NCBI GenBank assembly: GCA_001824635.1
Contig: MHYB01000065.1
Span: 269-6,611, forward strand
Source of the DNA: Planctomycetes bacterium GWF2_50_10
GTDB lineage: Bacteria; Planctomycetota; Phycisphaerae; Sedimentisphaerales; GWF2-50-10
Length of the DNA stretch: 6,343 nucleotides
Direction: 5' to 3'
This document shows positions 1 to 5,922 of this stretch, piece after piece. Made by a program: the position numbers and the translations under genes. Numbering within the stretch: position 1 is the stretch's first letter; every line of letters begins with the position of its first letter. The notes under the pieces are model-generated. The model saw only the letters and a program-made list of their open reading frames with translations. It ran no database searches and was not told the DNA's origin.

Positions 1-269
1 AGCTGGTCGTCCGGATCCTGCATCACCGACCCAATAATTGACCGAATCTTGCGCGAGTTAGCCTTATTAACTTCAACTCCTTCAAGAAACACCGACCCCG
101 TGCCTTTAAGCAGGCCGGCAATAGCCAGAAGCAGGGTGGATTTCCCCGCGCCGTTTGGGCCTATCAAAGCAACCCGCTGCCCAGCAGGCACCGAAAGATT
201 TATCCCCTTTAACGCCATAACGGAATCGGGATAACTGTAATAATAATTTTTTATGTGGATTGCATTCAT
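1..269 (-). CDS. cbiO: Cobalt/nickel ECF transporter ATPase CbiO (N-terminal part, cut by window edge)
   Basis: This is the ATP-binding subunit of an energy-coupling-factor metal importer. It would hydrolyse ATP on the cytoplasmic face and drive the CbiQ/CbiM membrane parts. The visible 89 residues start MNAIHIKNYYYSYPD and contain a perfect Walker A motif, GPNGAGKST (residues 37-45). A Q-loop, MQDPDDQ, follows around residues 83-89, and this form with DPDDQ is typical of the CbiO/EcfA group. The signature motif, Walker B and switch histidine lie beyond the window. The start is the ATG at 269-267, 6 bases after the cbiQ stop. I see no strong ribosome-binding site, so translation is probably coupled to cbiQ. 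The family assignment is firm. Cobalt versus nickel cannot be told from this subunit. Confidence 0.93.
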   Translation of the reverse strand, partial: MNAIHIKNYYYSYPDSVMALKGINLSVPAGQRVALIGPNGAGKSTLLLAIAGLLKGTGSVFLEGVEVNKANSRKIRSIIGSVMQDPDDQ

Positions 270-275
270 GTGAAA

Positions 276-1049
276 TCAGGTAACGTTCTTTTGCAAAACT
301 TGCGTTAATACTAAAAAAAACAATGTTAAACCCACAAAAATATAGTCAGCGTGGGTGGTTTTAAGATGCCTCGCCGTTCGGAATGTCCCATCAAACCCGC
401 GAGCCTGCATAGCCATATTTATCCTGCCGCTCGCTTCAAGGGTGGAGATAAACAGTGAGCCGACCATCGCGGAAGCAACGGACAGTTCGGTTTTAAAGCC
501 GAGGCGGCGAAGGGTACGCATTGAGCGGGCGCGGATAATGTGATGAATACGGTCGATGAGTATGAATATATACCGATAAAGAAAACCAAGCTGGGTTACA
601 AGGATATGCGGAACTTTCAGGCTTTGCATCGCTGCTAGCAGGTCAGAAAACCTGGTTGTGCAAACCAGAGCCATGAGGGCGGCCATTGTACAAAAAAACT
701 TGCCAAGAATATTGCAGAACTGGAGAGTGCCCAGCGTAGTGTCAATAACCCATGGGCCCAGAGCCAGCTGCACTGGAGTTCGGTTATAATAAATGGAACT
801 GATCGCCAGCACAGCAATGAAGGGGCTTACGATCAGGAGATGTTTAGCTATAAACCGAAACGATACCCCTGCAACCGTAAGCATCGCGAACGGCGCAACA
901 GCATAACAAGCGAGTATGCTGACCGAATATCGTGGGACAGCAATAACAAAAACCGTGTACGCAAGTATGGCGATAAGTTTTACGCGGGCATCAAGGCGGT
1001 GAATGGGCGAATCCTGATAAGCTAGCTTGTCTATGTGGGCATGGTGCAT
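276..1049 (-). CDS. cbiQ: Cobalt/nickel ECF transporter transmembrane subunit CbiQ
   Basis: This is the T-component of the metal importer: a multi-pass inner-membrane protein that couples ATP hydrolysis by CbiO to movement of CbiM. The product is 257 residues, a normal length for the family. It opens with the characteristic IDKLAYQDSPIHRLDAR stretch, in which the D..R..K pattern precedes the first membrane helix. Hydrophobic segments lie at about 24-38, 41-62, 68-85, 117-131 and 233-250. The two short Ala-Arg-Gly/Ser motifs that contact the ATPase grooves are visible as RARSMR (173-178) and QARGFDG (215-221). I chose the ATG at 1049-1047, which overlaps the end of cbiM by 19 bases. An upstream in-frame TTG at 1076 would add nine residues that relatives do not have. 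The overlap suggests translational coupling with cbiM. Confidence 0.92.
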   Translation of the reverse strand: MHHAHIDKLAYQDSPIHRLDARVKLIAILAYTVFVIAVPRYSVSILACYAVAPFAMLTVAGVSFRFIAKHLLIVSPFIAVLAISSIYYNRTPVQLALGPWVIDTTLGTLQFCNILGKFFCTMAALMALVCTTRFSDLLAAMQSLKVPHILVTQLGFLYRYIFILIDRIHHIIRARSMRTLRRLGFKTELSVASAMVGSLFISTLEASGRINMAMQARGFDGTFRTARHLKTTHADYIFVGLTLFFLVLTQVLQKNVT

Positions 1050-2044
1050 TGGCTTTGCTTTCGGGAGCGGATGCAAATAGACAAACCATAAATAACGGCC
1101 ATCGTCAAACCGGAGCCGACTATTGCAGATAAACTGGTCCAGCCCGCCCCGGCATTGTCATTCGCTACGGTGTAATCGGGAAGCGGCGCAAGTTTTGCGT
1201 GAAACTCATCTACTGAAGTCATGGTCGTGCTATGGTTGGCTATAATGGACTCGAAACCGGGGTTTTCAGGGCGTGACAGGTACGACCACTCCAGACCGTC
1301 CGGATTTGAGGATGCCAGCAGTGAAATGCCTGCCCCGAGTACAATTGCCCCAACGGCAAAGGTAGCCAGTACAGTTTTCTTTTGCATACGGATGTGGCCG
1401 GGCAGTTTGCCTTCGACAATATCCGGCCGAACCTGTCCGAGATAGGCCAGAACGGCTGCGGTCGCGGCGCCTTCGACTATGCCGATTATTAGATGCACGC
1501 CAAGCATTGTGAATAAAAATGTCTTAAAAGGTACCGTCAGAATTCCCGACAGCGCCGCCTGGGCAGGAACCATGCATGCACCGGCTTGCACCGCTATGAT
1601 CGAGGCCGCGATAGCGGACGCATATAAGCCGGTATTGCGCTTGGTAAGCGGGGCAAGAAGGTTGTAAACCGCAAAACCCAGAAAGGATGGAATCAGTGCC
1701 ATATTTATGATATTACAGCCCAGTGCCAGCAATCCGCCGTCCTGAAAAATAAGGCATTGGACGATTATTATCGAGGTCATGACGATAGACGCCATAGCTG
1801 GCCCTAGGATGATTGCAAGCAATACCGCCCCGACCATATGGCCGGAGGTGCCCGGCATAAAAGGAAGCTGGAAATTCACCATCTGTGCTGCAAACACAAA
1901 TGCGCCCAGCACACCCATGAGAGCAAATTTATCACTGCTGACCGCGTGGCGCAGCGAGCGGCATATCGCGGCAACGGCAGCAGATGCCACCGCCAACGAC
2001 GTCGCCGCTACAGGTACCGAAAGCAATTCATTTGCCATGTGCAT
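1031..2044 (-). CDS. cbiM: Cobalt/nickel ECF transporter substrate-specific subunit CbiM with fused PDGLE (CbiN-like) domain
   Basis: This is the S-component that binds the metal ion, with the small accessory subunit fused to its C-terminus. The protein is 337 residues. It begins Met-His (MHMANELLS), the N-terminal His2 known to coordinate metal in this family, and a second expected ligand is His69 in PGTSGHMVGA. The family signature spans about residues 95-116 (LIFQDGGLLALGCNIINMAL), and another conserved histidine lies in GVHLIIGIVEG (about 184). Helices run from about 40 to 200. After a linker comes a membrane helix at about 226-244, then the PDGLEWS motif at 248-254, a periplasmic loop of about 45 residues and a last helix at about 303-325. 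That is the CbiN/PDGLE layout. A GGGTGA sequence just ahead of the ATG (2053-2048) is a plausible ribosome-binding site. It is the first gene of the cbiM-cbiQ-cbiO operon. Cobalt or nickel specificity is undecided. Confidence 0.93.
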   Translation of the reverse strand: MHMANELLSVPVAATSLAVASAAVAAICRSLRHAVSSDKFALMGVLGAFVFAAQMVNFQLPFMPGTSGHMVGAVLLAIILGPAMASIVMTSIIIVQCLIFQDGGLLALGCNIINMALIPSFLGFAVYNLLAPLTKRNTGLYASAIAASIIAVQAGACMVPAQAALSGILTVPFKTFLFTMLGVHLIIGIVEGAATAAVLAYLGQVRPDIVEGKLPGHIRMQKKTVLATFAVGAIVLGAGISLLASSNPDGLEWSYLSRPENPGFESIIANHSTTMTSVDEFHAKLAPLPDYTVANDNAGAGWTSLSAIVGSGLTMAVIYGLSICIRSRKQSQCTMPT

Positions 2045-2106
2045 AATTCACCCAATCAGAAAACGATTGTTTAAGGCAAATAATAACAAGACGGAGCGCA
2101 TAAAAA

Positions 2107-2122
2107 TAGCAAATTCTTGCTA
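2107..2122. promoter_or_regulatory. Perfect dyad, candidate operator of the cbiMQO operon
   Basis: TAGCAA-ATTC-TTGCTA is a perfect 6-bp inverted repeat with a 4-base spacer, 62 bases ahead of the cbiM start codon. The site sits where a repressor responding to cobalt or nickel could block transcription. That role is inferred from position and symmetry only. It does not match the NikR consensus, and its half-sites are closer together than those I know for Nur sites. The stem could also form in the transcript, but no T-run follows that would make it a terminator. Confidence 0.35.
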
Positions 2123-2296
2123 CGATATTTGCGTATTCCATTAATTTTGGTTTATAACTCACGGTATGAAGGTGCTGAATATGGGAATCGCGGGCCAGTT
2201 GCGTAAATCTTAGTGCATATTCTGTGCTGATATTATCGGGCGGGTTATTTCGGATGGCTTAAGTACTTATTTCGCTGCAAAGTGGTTGAGATTGGC

Positions 2297-2325
2297 TTGT
2301 TATGGACTTGTGCTATTGTTATATT
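2297..2325 (+). promoter_or_regulatory. Sigma70-like promoter of the TPR gene
   Basis: TTGTTA (2297-2302), a 17-base spacer and TATATT (2320-2325) give 4/6 and 5/6 matches to the housekeeping -35 and -10 boxes. Transcription would start near 2332, leaving a leader of about 110 bases. It would also place the upstream in-frame ATG at 2302 outside the message, supporting the start at 2443. Confidence 0.5.
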
Positions 2326-2432
2326 TTAAATAGCCGGGGACACGTCGATGGGGGAAATCGAAACGGCGCTAAAGTGACGCAGGAAAAAATACGACATCAA
2401 GAGAGGCTTATATTTGCGCATTTTGCGTGTTC

Positions 2433-2437
2433 GAGGA
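2433..2437 (+). promoter_or_regulatory. Shine-Dalgarno site that decides the TPR protein start
   Basis: GAGGA lies 5 bases ahead of the ATG at 2443 and 8 bases ahead of a second ATG at 2446. No such site precedes the in-frame ATG at 2302, and only the downstream starts place a signal peptide at the N-terminus. Confidence 0.75.
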
Positions 2438-2442
2438 AGAAA

Positions 2443-3690
2443 ATGATGTCCAGAAAACAGTATTTTAGTATAGCCGTGCTAGTTGTATCTATGATTTCAT
2501 GCTCAGCAGGCAATTTGGCCGCGTCGAGTACCAATGCGGGGCTGAATTTTTCTTCAACCAAGTCGCTGCGGGCTATGGCCAGAGTATATATGGCTGCAGG
2601 CGAATACGAAAAAGCTGAGCCACTGTTGAGCAAGGCGCTTGCGAACTGCCAAAGCGGCTCCTCGACAGATGAGGAACTGTGCCTTTCGCTGCTGGACACA
2701 TCGTGGCTTTATCAAAAACAATTCAAATATGATCAGGCACTTCAATATTGCCAAATGGGGCTTCAATTACAAGAAAAGTTGTATTTCACGAATCATCCTT
2801 ATATTGGTTATACACTGCGGAATCTTTCGGCGATTTATAACGGTCAAGGTAAATACAATGAAGCACGCAGTACGATGGATCGCGCTATGAAGCTTATGTA
2901 TGTTACACACGAGGTCGACGATCCAGCACTTGCGTCTTTCAAAGCTGATCTTGCGGATATAATGGCATCACAGGGCGATCTGGCCGGGGCTGATAACATG
3001 TACCGGGCGGCGCTGGCGCAGATAAGTATCAAATTCGGAAGCGAACATCTTTATACCGCGCAGGTAATGGCGGGGTATGGCAAAGTCTGTTTGCTTGAGG
3101 GCAGGTACTTTGAAGCCCAATCAATGCTGGAAAAATCGCTGGACATACAAAGGGCTGTTTTTGGGCGAGGCAGTCATCTGCTGGCCGGTGTGAGCATGAC
3201 TCTGGCGGAAGTGCTTATGGCCAGGGAGCAATATGATCAGGCCAGGGAGCATCTAGAGGGTGCTCTTGCGAGCGTGCGGACGAAATACGGAATAGATAAT
3301 CCAATGACCGGCAAGGTTATGAGCCTTCTTGGCCATGCGTATCTTGGAAGCGGTCAGGTGAGTAAAGCAGAGAAGACGGCCAGAGAAGCCGTCGATATAC
3401 TCGAGAGATCGGCAGCTAAAAGCGATAGTGCGGCAACCGCGAAAAACCGGCTTGCGCAAGTTTATATATCAAAAGGCAAACTGGACAAGGCCGCCCAGCT
3501 TTGCAGCGAATCACTGGCGGAACTTGAAACGCTTCTGGGCAGCGAGCATCCAAGGATAGCGGCAGTGCTGGATACGATGGCTCTTTTAAGCAGCAAGGCA
3601 GGCGATCTGGATGCAGCGGCAGTTTATACCAGCAGGGCAATGGCGATACGGGCTTTGGGCGGCAACGGGCTTAGCGCAGCGGCTTTTTAG
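2443..3690 (+). CDS. Exported TPR-repeat protein, probable lipoprotein
   Basis: The function is not recognised. The product is 415 residues, an exported tetratricopeptide-repeat scaffold likely to bind another protein in the periplasm or at a membrane. The N-terminus (MMSRKQ, then a hydrophobic core at about 8-18) is a signal peptide. Cys20 in VSMISC could be lipidated, although Met at -3 is not ideal for a lipobox. Signal peptidase I cleavage after NLAA (residue 27) is the alternative. From about residue 41 to 405 the protein is almost entirely TPR helices. Nine units repeat every 41-42 residues (about 41, 83, 125, 167, 209, 251, 293, 335 and 377), with typical pieces such as GEYEKAEPLLSKAL and GKYNEARSTMDRAM. 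The 42-residue period and the H-P/D-P loop residues resemble the kinesin-light-chain-like TPR_12 class. No catalytic domain is attached. It has its own promoter, and no good terminator follows. Confidence 0.88.
   Translation: MMSRKQYFSIAVLVVSMISCSAGNLAASSTNAGLNFSSTKSLRAMARVYMAAGEYEKAEPLLSKALANCQSGSSTDEELCLSLLDTSWLYQKQFKYDQALQYCQMGLQLQEKLYFTNHPYIGYTLRNLSAIYNGQGKYNEARSTMDRAMKLMYVTHEVDDPALASFKADLADIMASQGDLAGADNMYRAALAQISIKFGSEHLYTAQVMAGYGKVCLLEGRYFEAQSMLEKSLDIQRAVFGRGSHLLAGVSMTLAEVLMAREQYDQAREHLEGALASVRTKYGIDNPMTGKVMSLLGHAYLGSGQVSKAEKTAREAVDILERSAAKSDSAATAKNRLAQVYISKGKLDKAAQLCSESLAELETLLGSEHPRIAAVLDTMALLSSKAGDLDAAAVYTSRAMAIRALGGNGLSAAAF
3219..3251 (+). repeat. Short direct repeat inside the TPR gene
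   Basis: The 12-mer GGCCAGGGAGCA occurs at 3219-3230 and again at 3240-3251, exactly 21 bases (seven codons) apart and in frame. It encodes Ala-Arg-Glu twice in MAREQYDQAREH. This may be a small in-frame duplication within one TPR unit, or chance given the repeat consensus. Confidence 0.5.
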
Positions 3691-3714
3691 TGCTTTATCT
3701 TCACTTCATATTCA

Positions 3715-3744
3715 TTGCTAATTACAAATCTACCGATATATAAT
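3715..3744 (+). promoter_or_regulatory. Sigma70-like promoter of the toroid-protein gene
   Basis: TTGCTA (3715-3720), an 18-base spacer and a perfect TATAAT (3739-3744) stand in the 110-base gap after the TPR gene. Transcription would start near 3751, giving a leader of about 50 bases. This suggests that the downstream gene is expressed on its own and not only by read-through. Confidence 0.6.
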
Positions 3745-3790
3745 GTATGCGCAGCGGGTTTAGAATCGTTGTGTATCACATCATTTAAGC

Positions 3791-3794
3791 AGGG
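3791..3794 (+). promoter_or_regulatory. Shine-Dalgarno site favouring the ATG at 3801
   Basis: AGGG lies 6 bases ahead of the ATG at 3801. It touches the in-frame ATG at 3795 and so could not serve that one. The choice changes the protein by only two residues. Confidence 0.55.
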
Positions 3795-3800
3795 ATGATT

Positions 3801-5726
3801 ATGGCCAACAGGTATTTTATAATTTTCATAATTCTATGTGTTACGCCGTTTGCTTTCGACAATGCAGAAGCTGGAACAAGGGACGGCATCGGGCAGGAGC
3901 AGTGGGGTGATGTTTCGAGCCAGACACAACTGCTTGAGACTATTCGCAAAGGCATCGCAGGCAAACCCATGGCCGATTTCAATGAGCCGGAAGGTTTTAG
4001 TTTCGACCCGAATTGTTCGGCAATAGCGGTCACGCTCTTTCAGACAGGCAACAAGCCGCTTAGATGGATCGCTTCCAAGAGCACATTTAAAGCTACATTG
4101 GGTCGAGTTGTGGAACTGCTGGGCAAAGATGCGAGGATAAAGGAATTTGCGGTAGATAACGGGGGGCGCTGCAGAATTCTTTTTGAGATGATCACGAGCC
4201 AGGTGTTACTGGATGTGAATAAGCTTACGGATTCAAAATTCTGCGCAAGCAGGTTTGAGCCGGGGATCACTGGTTTCAAGCTTGTATGTAAAGATAAAAC
4301 AAATTACTACATGCCCACGGACGCGGTGGTTCAGAGCCATATGACAATAACCCAAGCGCTTAATTATTTTGCCGAGCGTGTGGGCATAGGTCGAAAAACA
4401 AATCGAATTTCGCAGCGGATTGAAATGCTCAGAGCCATGCAGGGCCGCTGGTATTTAACGCAGAGCAGGGCGTTTGTGAGTTGGCAGGACAAGGCGACAC
4501 CGCTTTACAGGGGGTATCCTGCGCCTGTTGTGTGCAGCCGTCAAAACGTGCTGGATATGACCAGGAGTTCTATAAAATGGCTGCTGGACAATATGGGAAG
4601 CGATGGTCGCTTTTTGTATTATTATGACGGAGTGCGGGACAGCGTAATCGATCATGTGCATCCTGATCGCGATGAGGAGAACAATTATTACAATATACTG
4701 CGTCACGGCGGGGGGATAATCGCACTCTTGCGAATGAATGAGATCGAGCCTGATAAGAAGTATATCTCGGCTGCGGGAAGGGCGGTGGAATATCTTGTTG
4801 AGCAGATGCGCGAGCAGGACTGCAACGGGCAAAAGGCATACTATGTTTTTGAAAATCAAAAAGCCAAGCTGGGCGGATCGGGTATTGGGCTTACTGCACT
4901 TCTGCGATACAAGCAGGCAACAGGGGAAAAGAAATTCGATAAATATATTCACGGACTTGCAAATCATGTACTGAGCAGAATATGTGACGACGGCGAGATG
5001 ATCGGGTACTACATACATCCGCTGCATAATGGGGGCAAGCCGATAATCGAGCCTAACGAGAGTCAGAAACGGCAGCTGTTTTCATTTTATTATCCCGGTG
5101 AGGCGATGCTTGGGCTGGCATTGTATGACAAGTTGATGAAGCTTGATAAAACGGCAAGAGATCGTGTGAGAGAGCAGAGCAGGAAAGCCCTGGATTTTCT
5201 GGTTCTCAAGAGGCCGGTCAAATACAAAGAGCTTTTTGAGCCTCTGCCCAGTGATGGCTGGTTGATGCAGGCAATTGAGCAATGGGCTGAAGTTAAGGGT
5301 TTTGACAGGCCGGAGTATCTGGATTTTGTATTTAATGATGCCAATGCGATGATCAACCATATGTACACATTTAAAAACAGCCCATATTACGATTATCTTG
5401 GGACCTTCTATTATCATTATGGCGATCACGCGTACATAGATGGCGCGCGTGGTGAAGGCCTGATAGGTGCGTATTACCTGGCCGAAAAAATGGGACATAA
5501 GGATCTTGCCGACTATTATCTTGCGAATTGCAAGATCGTGGCAAGATCGCTTGTGTTCTCGTACAATAGCCCGCAGAGCACATATTTTTACAAGCAGCCC
5601 CACAAAGCTATAGGGTCATTCAGATTCAAGCTTACAAGACAGTGGATGAGAGTGGATACTGTGCAGCACACTGCGTGTTATTATGTTCGGCTTTTAAAGG
5701 CGATGGGGAAAACAGATGCGTTTTGA
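3801..5726 (+). CDS. Exported protein: AMMECR1-like N-terminal segment plus alpha/alpha-toroid domain
   Basis: I cannot name this 641-residue protein. It starts MANRYF with a hydrophobic stretch and an Ala-Glu-Ala|Gly cleavage site near residue 24, so it is exported. Residues of about 45-196 follow the order of AMMECR1 motifs: AIAVTLFQTGNKPLRW (like FVTL..G.LRGCIG), DARIKEF (like DPRF), ILFEMI (like the E-I-S-V-L strand) and GITGFKL...YYMPTDAV...QALNYFAERVGI (like the GldGL...LLPqV...fL...C.KAGL ending). The family's RGCIG cysteine is absent. Residues of about 250-636 are alternating helices with Gly-rich turns (GGGIIALLRM, GGSGIGLTALLRY, YPGEAMLGLALYD, GEGLIGAYYLAEK), as in six- or seven-hairpin glycosidase and uronyl-epimerase folds. 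The C-terminal end carries SFRF and MRVDTVQHTACYY. A role in envelope or secreted polysaccharide metabolism is possible but inferred. The gene has its own promoter. Confidence 0.85.
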   Translation: MANRYFIIFIILCVTPFAFDNAEAGTRDGIGQEQWGDVSSQTQLLETIRKGIAGKPMADFNEPEGFSFDPNCSAIAVTLFQTGNKPLRWIASKSTFKATLGRVVELLGKDARIKEFAVDNGGRCRILFEMITSQVLLDVNKLTDSKFCASRFEPGITGFKLVCKDKTNYYMPTDAVVQSHMTITQALNYFAERVGIGRKTNRISQRIEMLRAMQGRWYLTQSRAFVSWQDKATPLYRGYPAPVVCSRQNVLDMTRSSIKWLLDNMGSDGRFLYYYDGVRDSVIDHVHPDRDEENNYYNILRHGGGIIALLRMNEIEPDKKYISAAGRAVEYLVEQMREQDCNGQKAYYVFENQKAKLGGSGIGLTALLRYKQATGEKKFDKYIHGLANHVLSRICDDGEMIGYYIHPLHNGGKPIIEPNESQKRQLFSFYYPGEAMLGLALYDKLMKLDKTARDRVREQSRKALDFLVLKRPVKYKELFEPLPSDGWLMQAIEQWAEVKGFDRPEYLDFVFNDANAMINHMYTFKNSPYYDYLGTFYYHYGDHAYIDGARGEGLIGAYYLAEKMGHKDLADYYLANCKIVARSLVFSYNSPQSTYFYKQPHKAIGSFRFKLTRQWMRVDTVQHTACYYVRLLKAMGKTDAF

Positions 5727-5750
5727 GTGCTGAGTTTTGAGTTGATGAGT
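5724..5750 (+). repeat. Four copies of TGAGT at 7-8 base spacing
   Basis: TGAGT occurs at 5724-5728, 5731-5735, 5738-5742 and 5746-5750, a near-heptad array with variable 2-3 base fillers. The first copy contains the stop codon of the toroid-protein gene. No function is evident. Confidence 0.6.
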
Positions 5751-5768
5751 CGCCGCGCGACGCTTTTT
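5749..5768 (+). terminator. Weak intrinsic terminator after the toroid-protein gene
   Basis: GTCGC (5749-5753) pairs with GCGAC (5757-5761) around a 3-base loop, followed after GC by TTTTT (5764-5768). The GC-rich stem is only 5 bp, so termination may be partial. Confidence 0.4.
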
Positions 5769-5773
5769 ATTTC

Positions 5774-5800
5774 TGGATACCCGCCTGCGCGGGTATGACA
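5774..5800. repeat. Palindromic intergenic repeat, ATACCCGC-CTGC-GCGGGTAT type
   Basis: ATACCCGC (5777-5784) and GCGGGTAT (5789-5796) form a perfect 8-bp stem with a CTGC loop, flanked by CTGG and GACA. The sequence closely resembles REP-like elements of the form CCCGCCTGCGCGGG seen between genes in many bacteria. I recognise this from memory, not from a search. No T-run follows, so it is not an obvious terminator. Confidence 0.6.
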
Positions 5801-5826
5801 AGTCTATGGTAATTCGTGGGTTAGCA

Positions 5827-5851
5827 ACACGGCCAAGATGGCCGTGCCACA
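5827..5851. repeat. Palindromic intergenic repeat with ACACGGCC/CCGTGCCACA ends, copy 1
   Basis: CACGGCCA (5828-5835) and TGGCCGTG (5839-5846) form a perfect 8-bp stem with an AGA loop. The outer bases ACACGGCC and CCGTGCCACA recur in the palindrome 70 bases to the right, whose centre is different. The two are therefore related modules and not a simple duplication. Confidence 0.65.
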
Positions 5852-5889
5852 AAGGCTTAATTCACTACGAAGGGACATGAAATTTAATT

Positions 5890-5922
5890 AAAAAAGACAC
5901 GGCCTAGCTTTGCTAGACCGTG
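5890..5922 (-). terminator. Intrinsic terminator of the leftward gene, built from repeat copy 2
   Basis: Read on the minus strand, CACGG...CCGTG with an inner CTAGC/GCTAG stem (one C-A mismatch between them, TTT loop on the plus strand) is followed by TC and then TTTTTT. This is a strong rho-independent terminator 32 bases beyond the stop codon of the leftward gene. Its ends match those of the palindrome at 5827-5851, so a repeat module seems to serve as terminator. Confidence 0.65.

Larger units (their letters stand above)
2045..2442. other. Divergent intergenic region between cbiM and the TPR gene
   Basis: About 400 bases without a convincing gene, lying between two divergently transcribed units. 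It holds a 16-bp dyad near cbiM (2107-2122), a sigma70-like promoter for the rightward gene (2297-2325) and a leader of about 110 bases with a small hairpin at 2343-2365 (stem TCGAT/ATCGA around a G-rich loop). I looked on the minus strand for the cobalamin-riboswitch B12 box and for a NikR-type GTATGA half-site pair, and found neither. No clear minus-strand -35/-10 pair for cbiM stood out. The stretch from 2123 to 2290 shows nothing I can name. Confidence 0.6.

Noticed and set aside
1779..2144. 121-residue plus-strand reading frame across the cbiM start
   Set aside because: Most of it is antisense to cbiM codons, and it has no credible start or family.
2164..2191. NikR operator (GTATGA at 2164)
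   Set aside because: The second half-site TCATAC is missing at the required spacing.
2045..2330. Cobalamin riboswitch upstream of cbiM
   Set aside because: The minus strand lacks the GCCACTG B12 box, and I see no matching multi-stem layout.
2302..2442. N-terminal extension of the TPR protein from the in-frame ATG at 2302
   Set aside because: It has no ribosome-binding site, lies upstream of the predicted transcription start, and would bury the signal peptide behind 47 residues.
3668..3688. Terminator at the end of the TPR gene (AGCGCAGCGGCTTTTTAG)
   Set aside because: The possible stem is only about 3 bp, although a T-run is present.
4455..5027. 190-residue minus-strand reading frame opposite the toroid-protein gene
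   Set aside because: It is a shadow of the plus-strand gene. Its composition is not protein-like, it has no family match, and the plus-strand protein is clearly coding here.
5530..5549. Direct repeat GCAAGATCG twice at 11 bases in the toroid-protein gene
   Set aside because: It is short, out of codon phase and probably chance.
5082..5603. 173-residue minus-strand reading frame opposite the toroid-protein gene
   Set aside because: Same reason: an antisense shadow of the coding strand with no recognisable domain.
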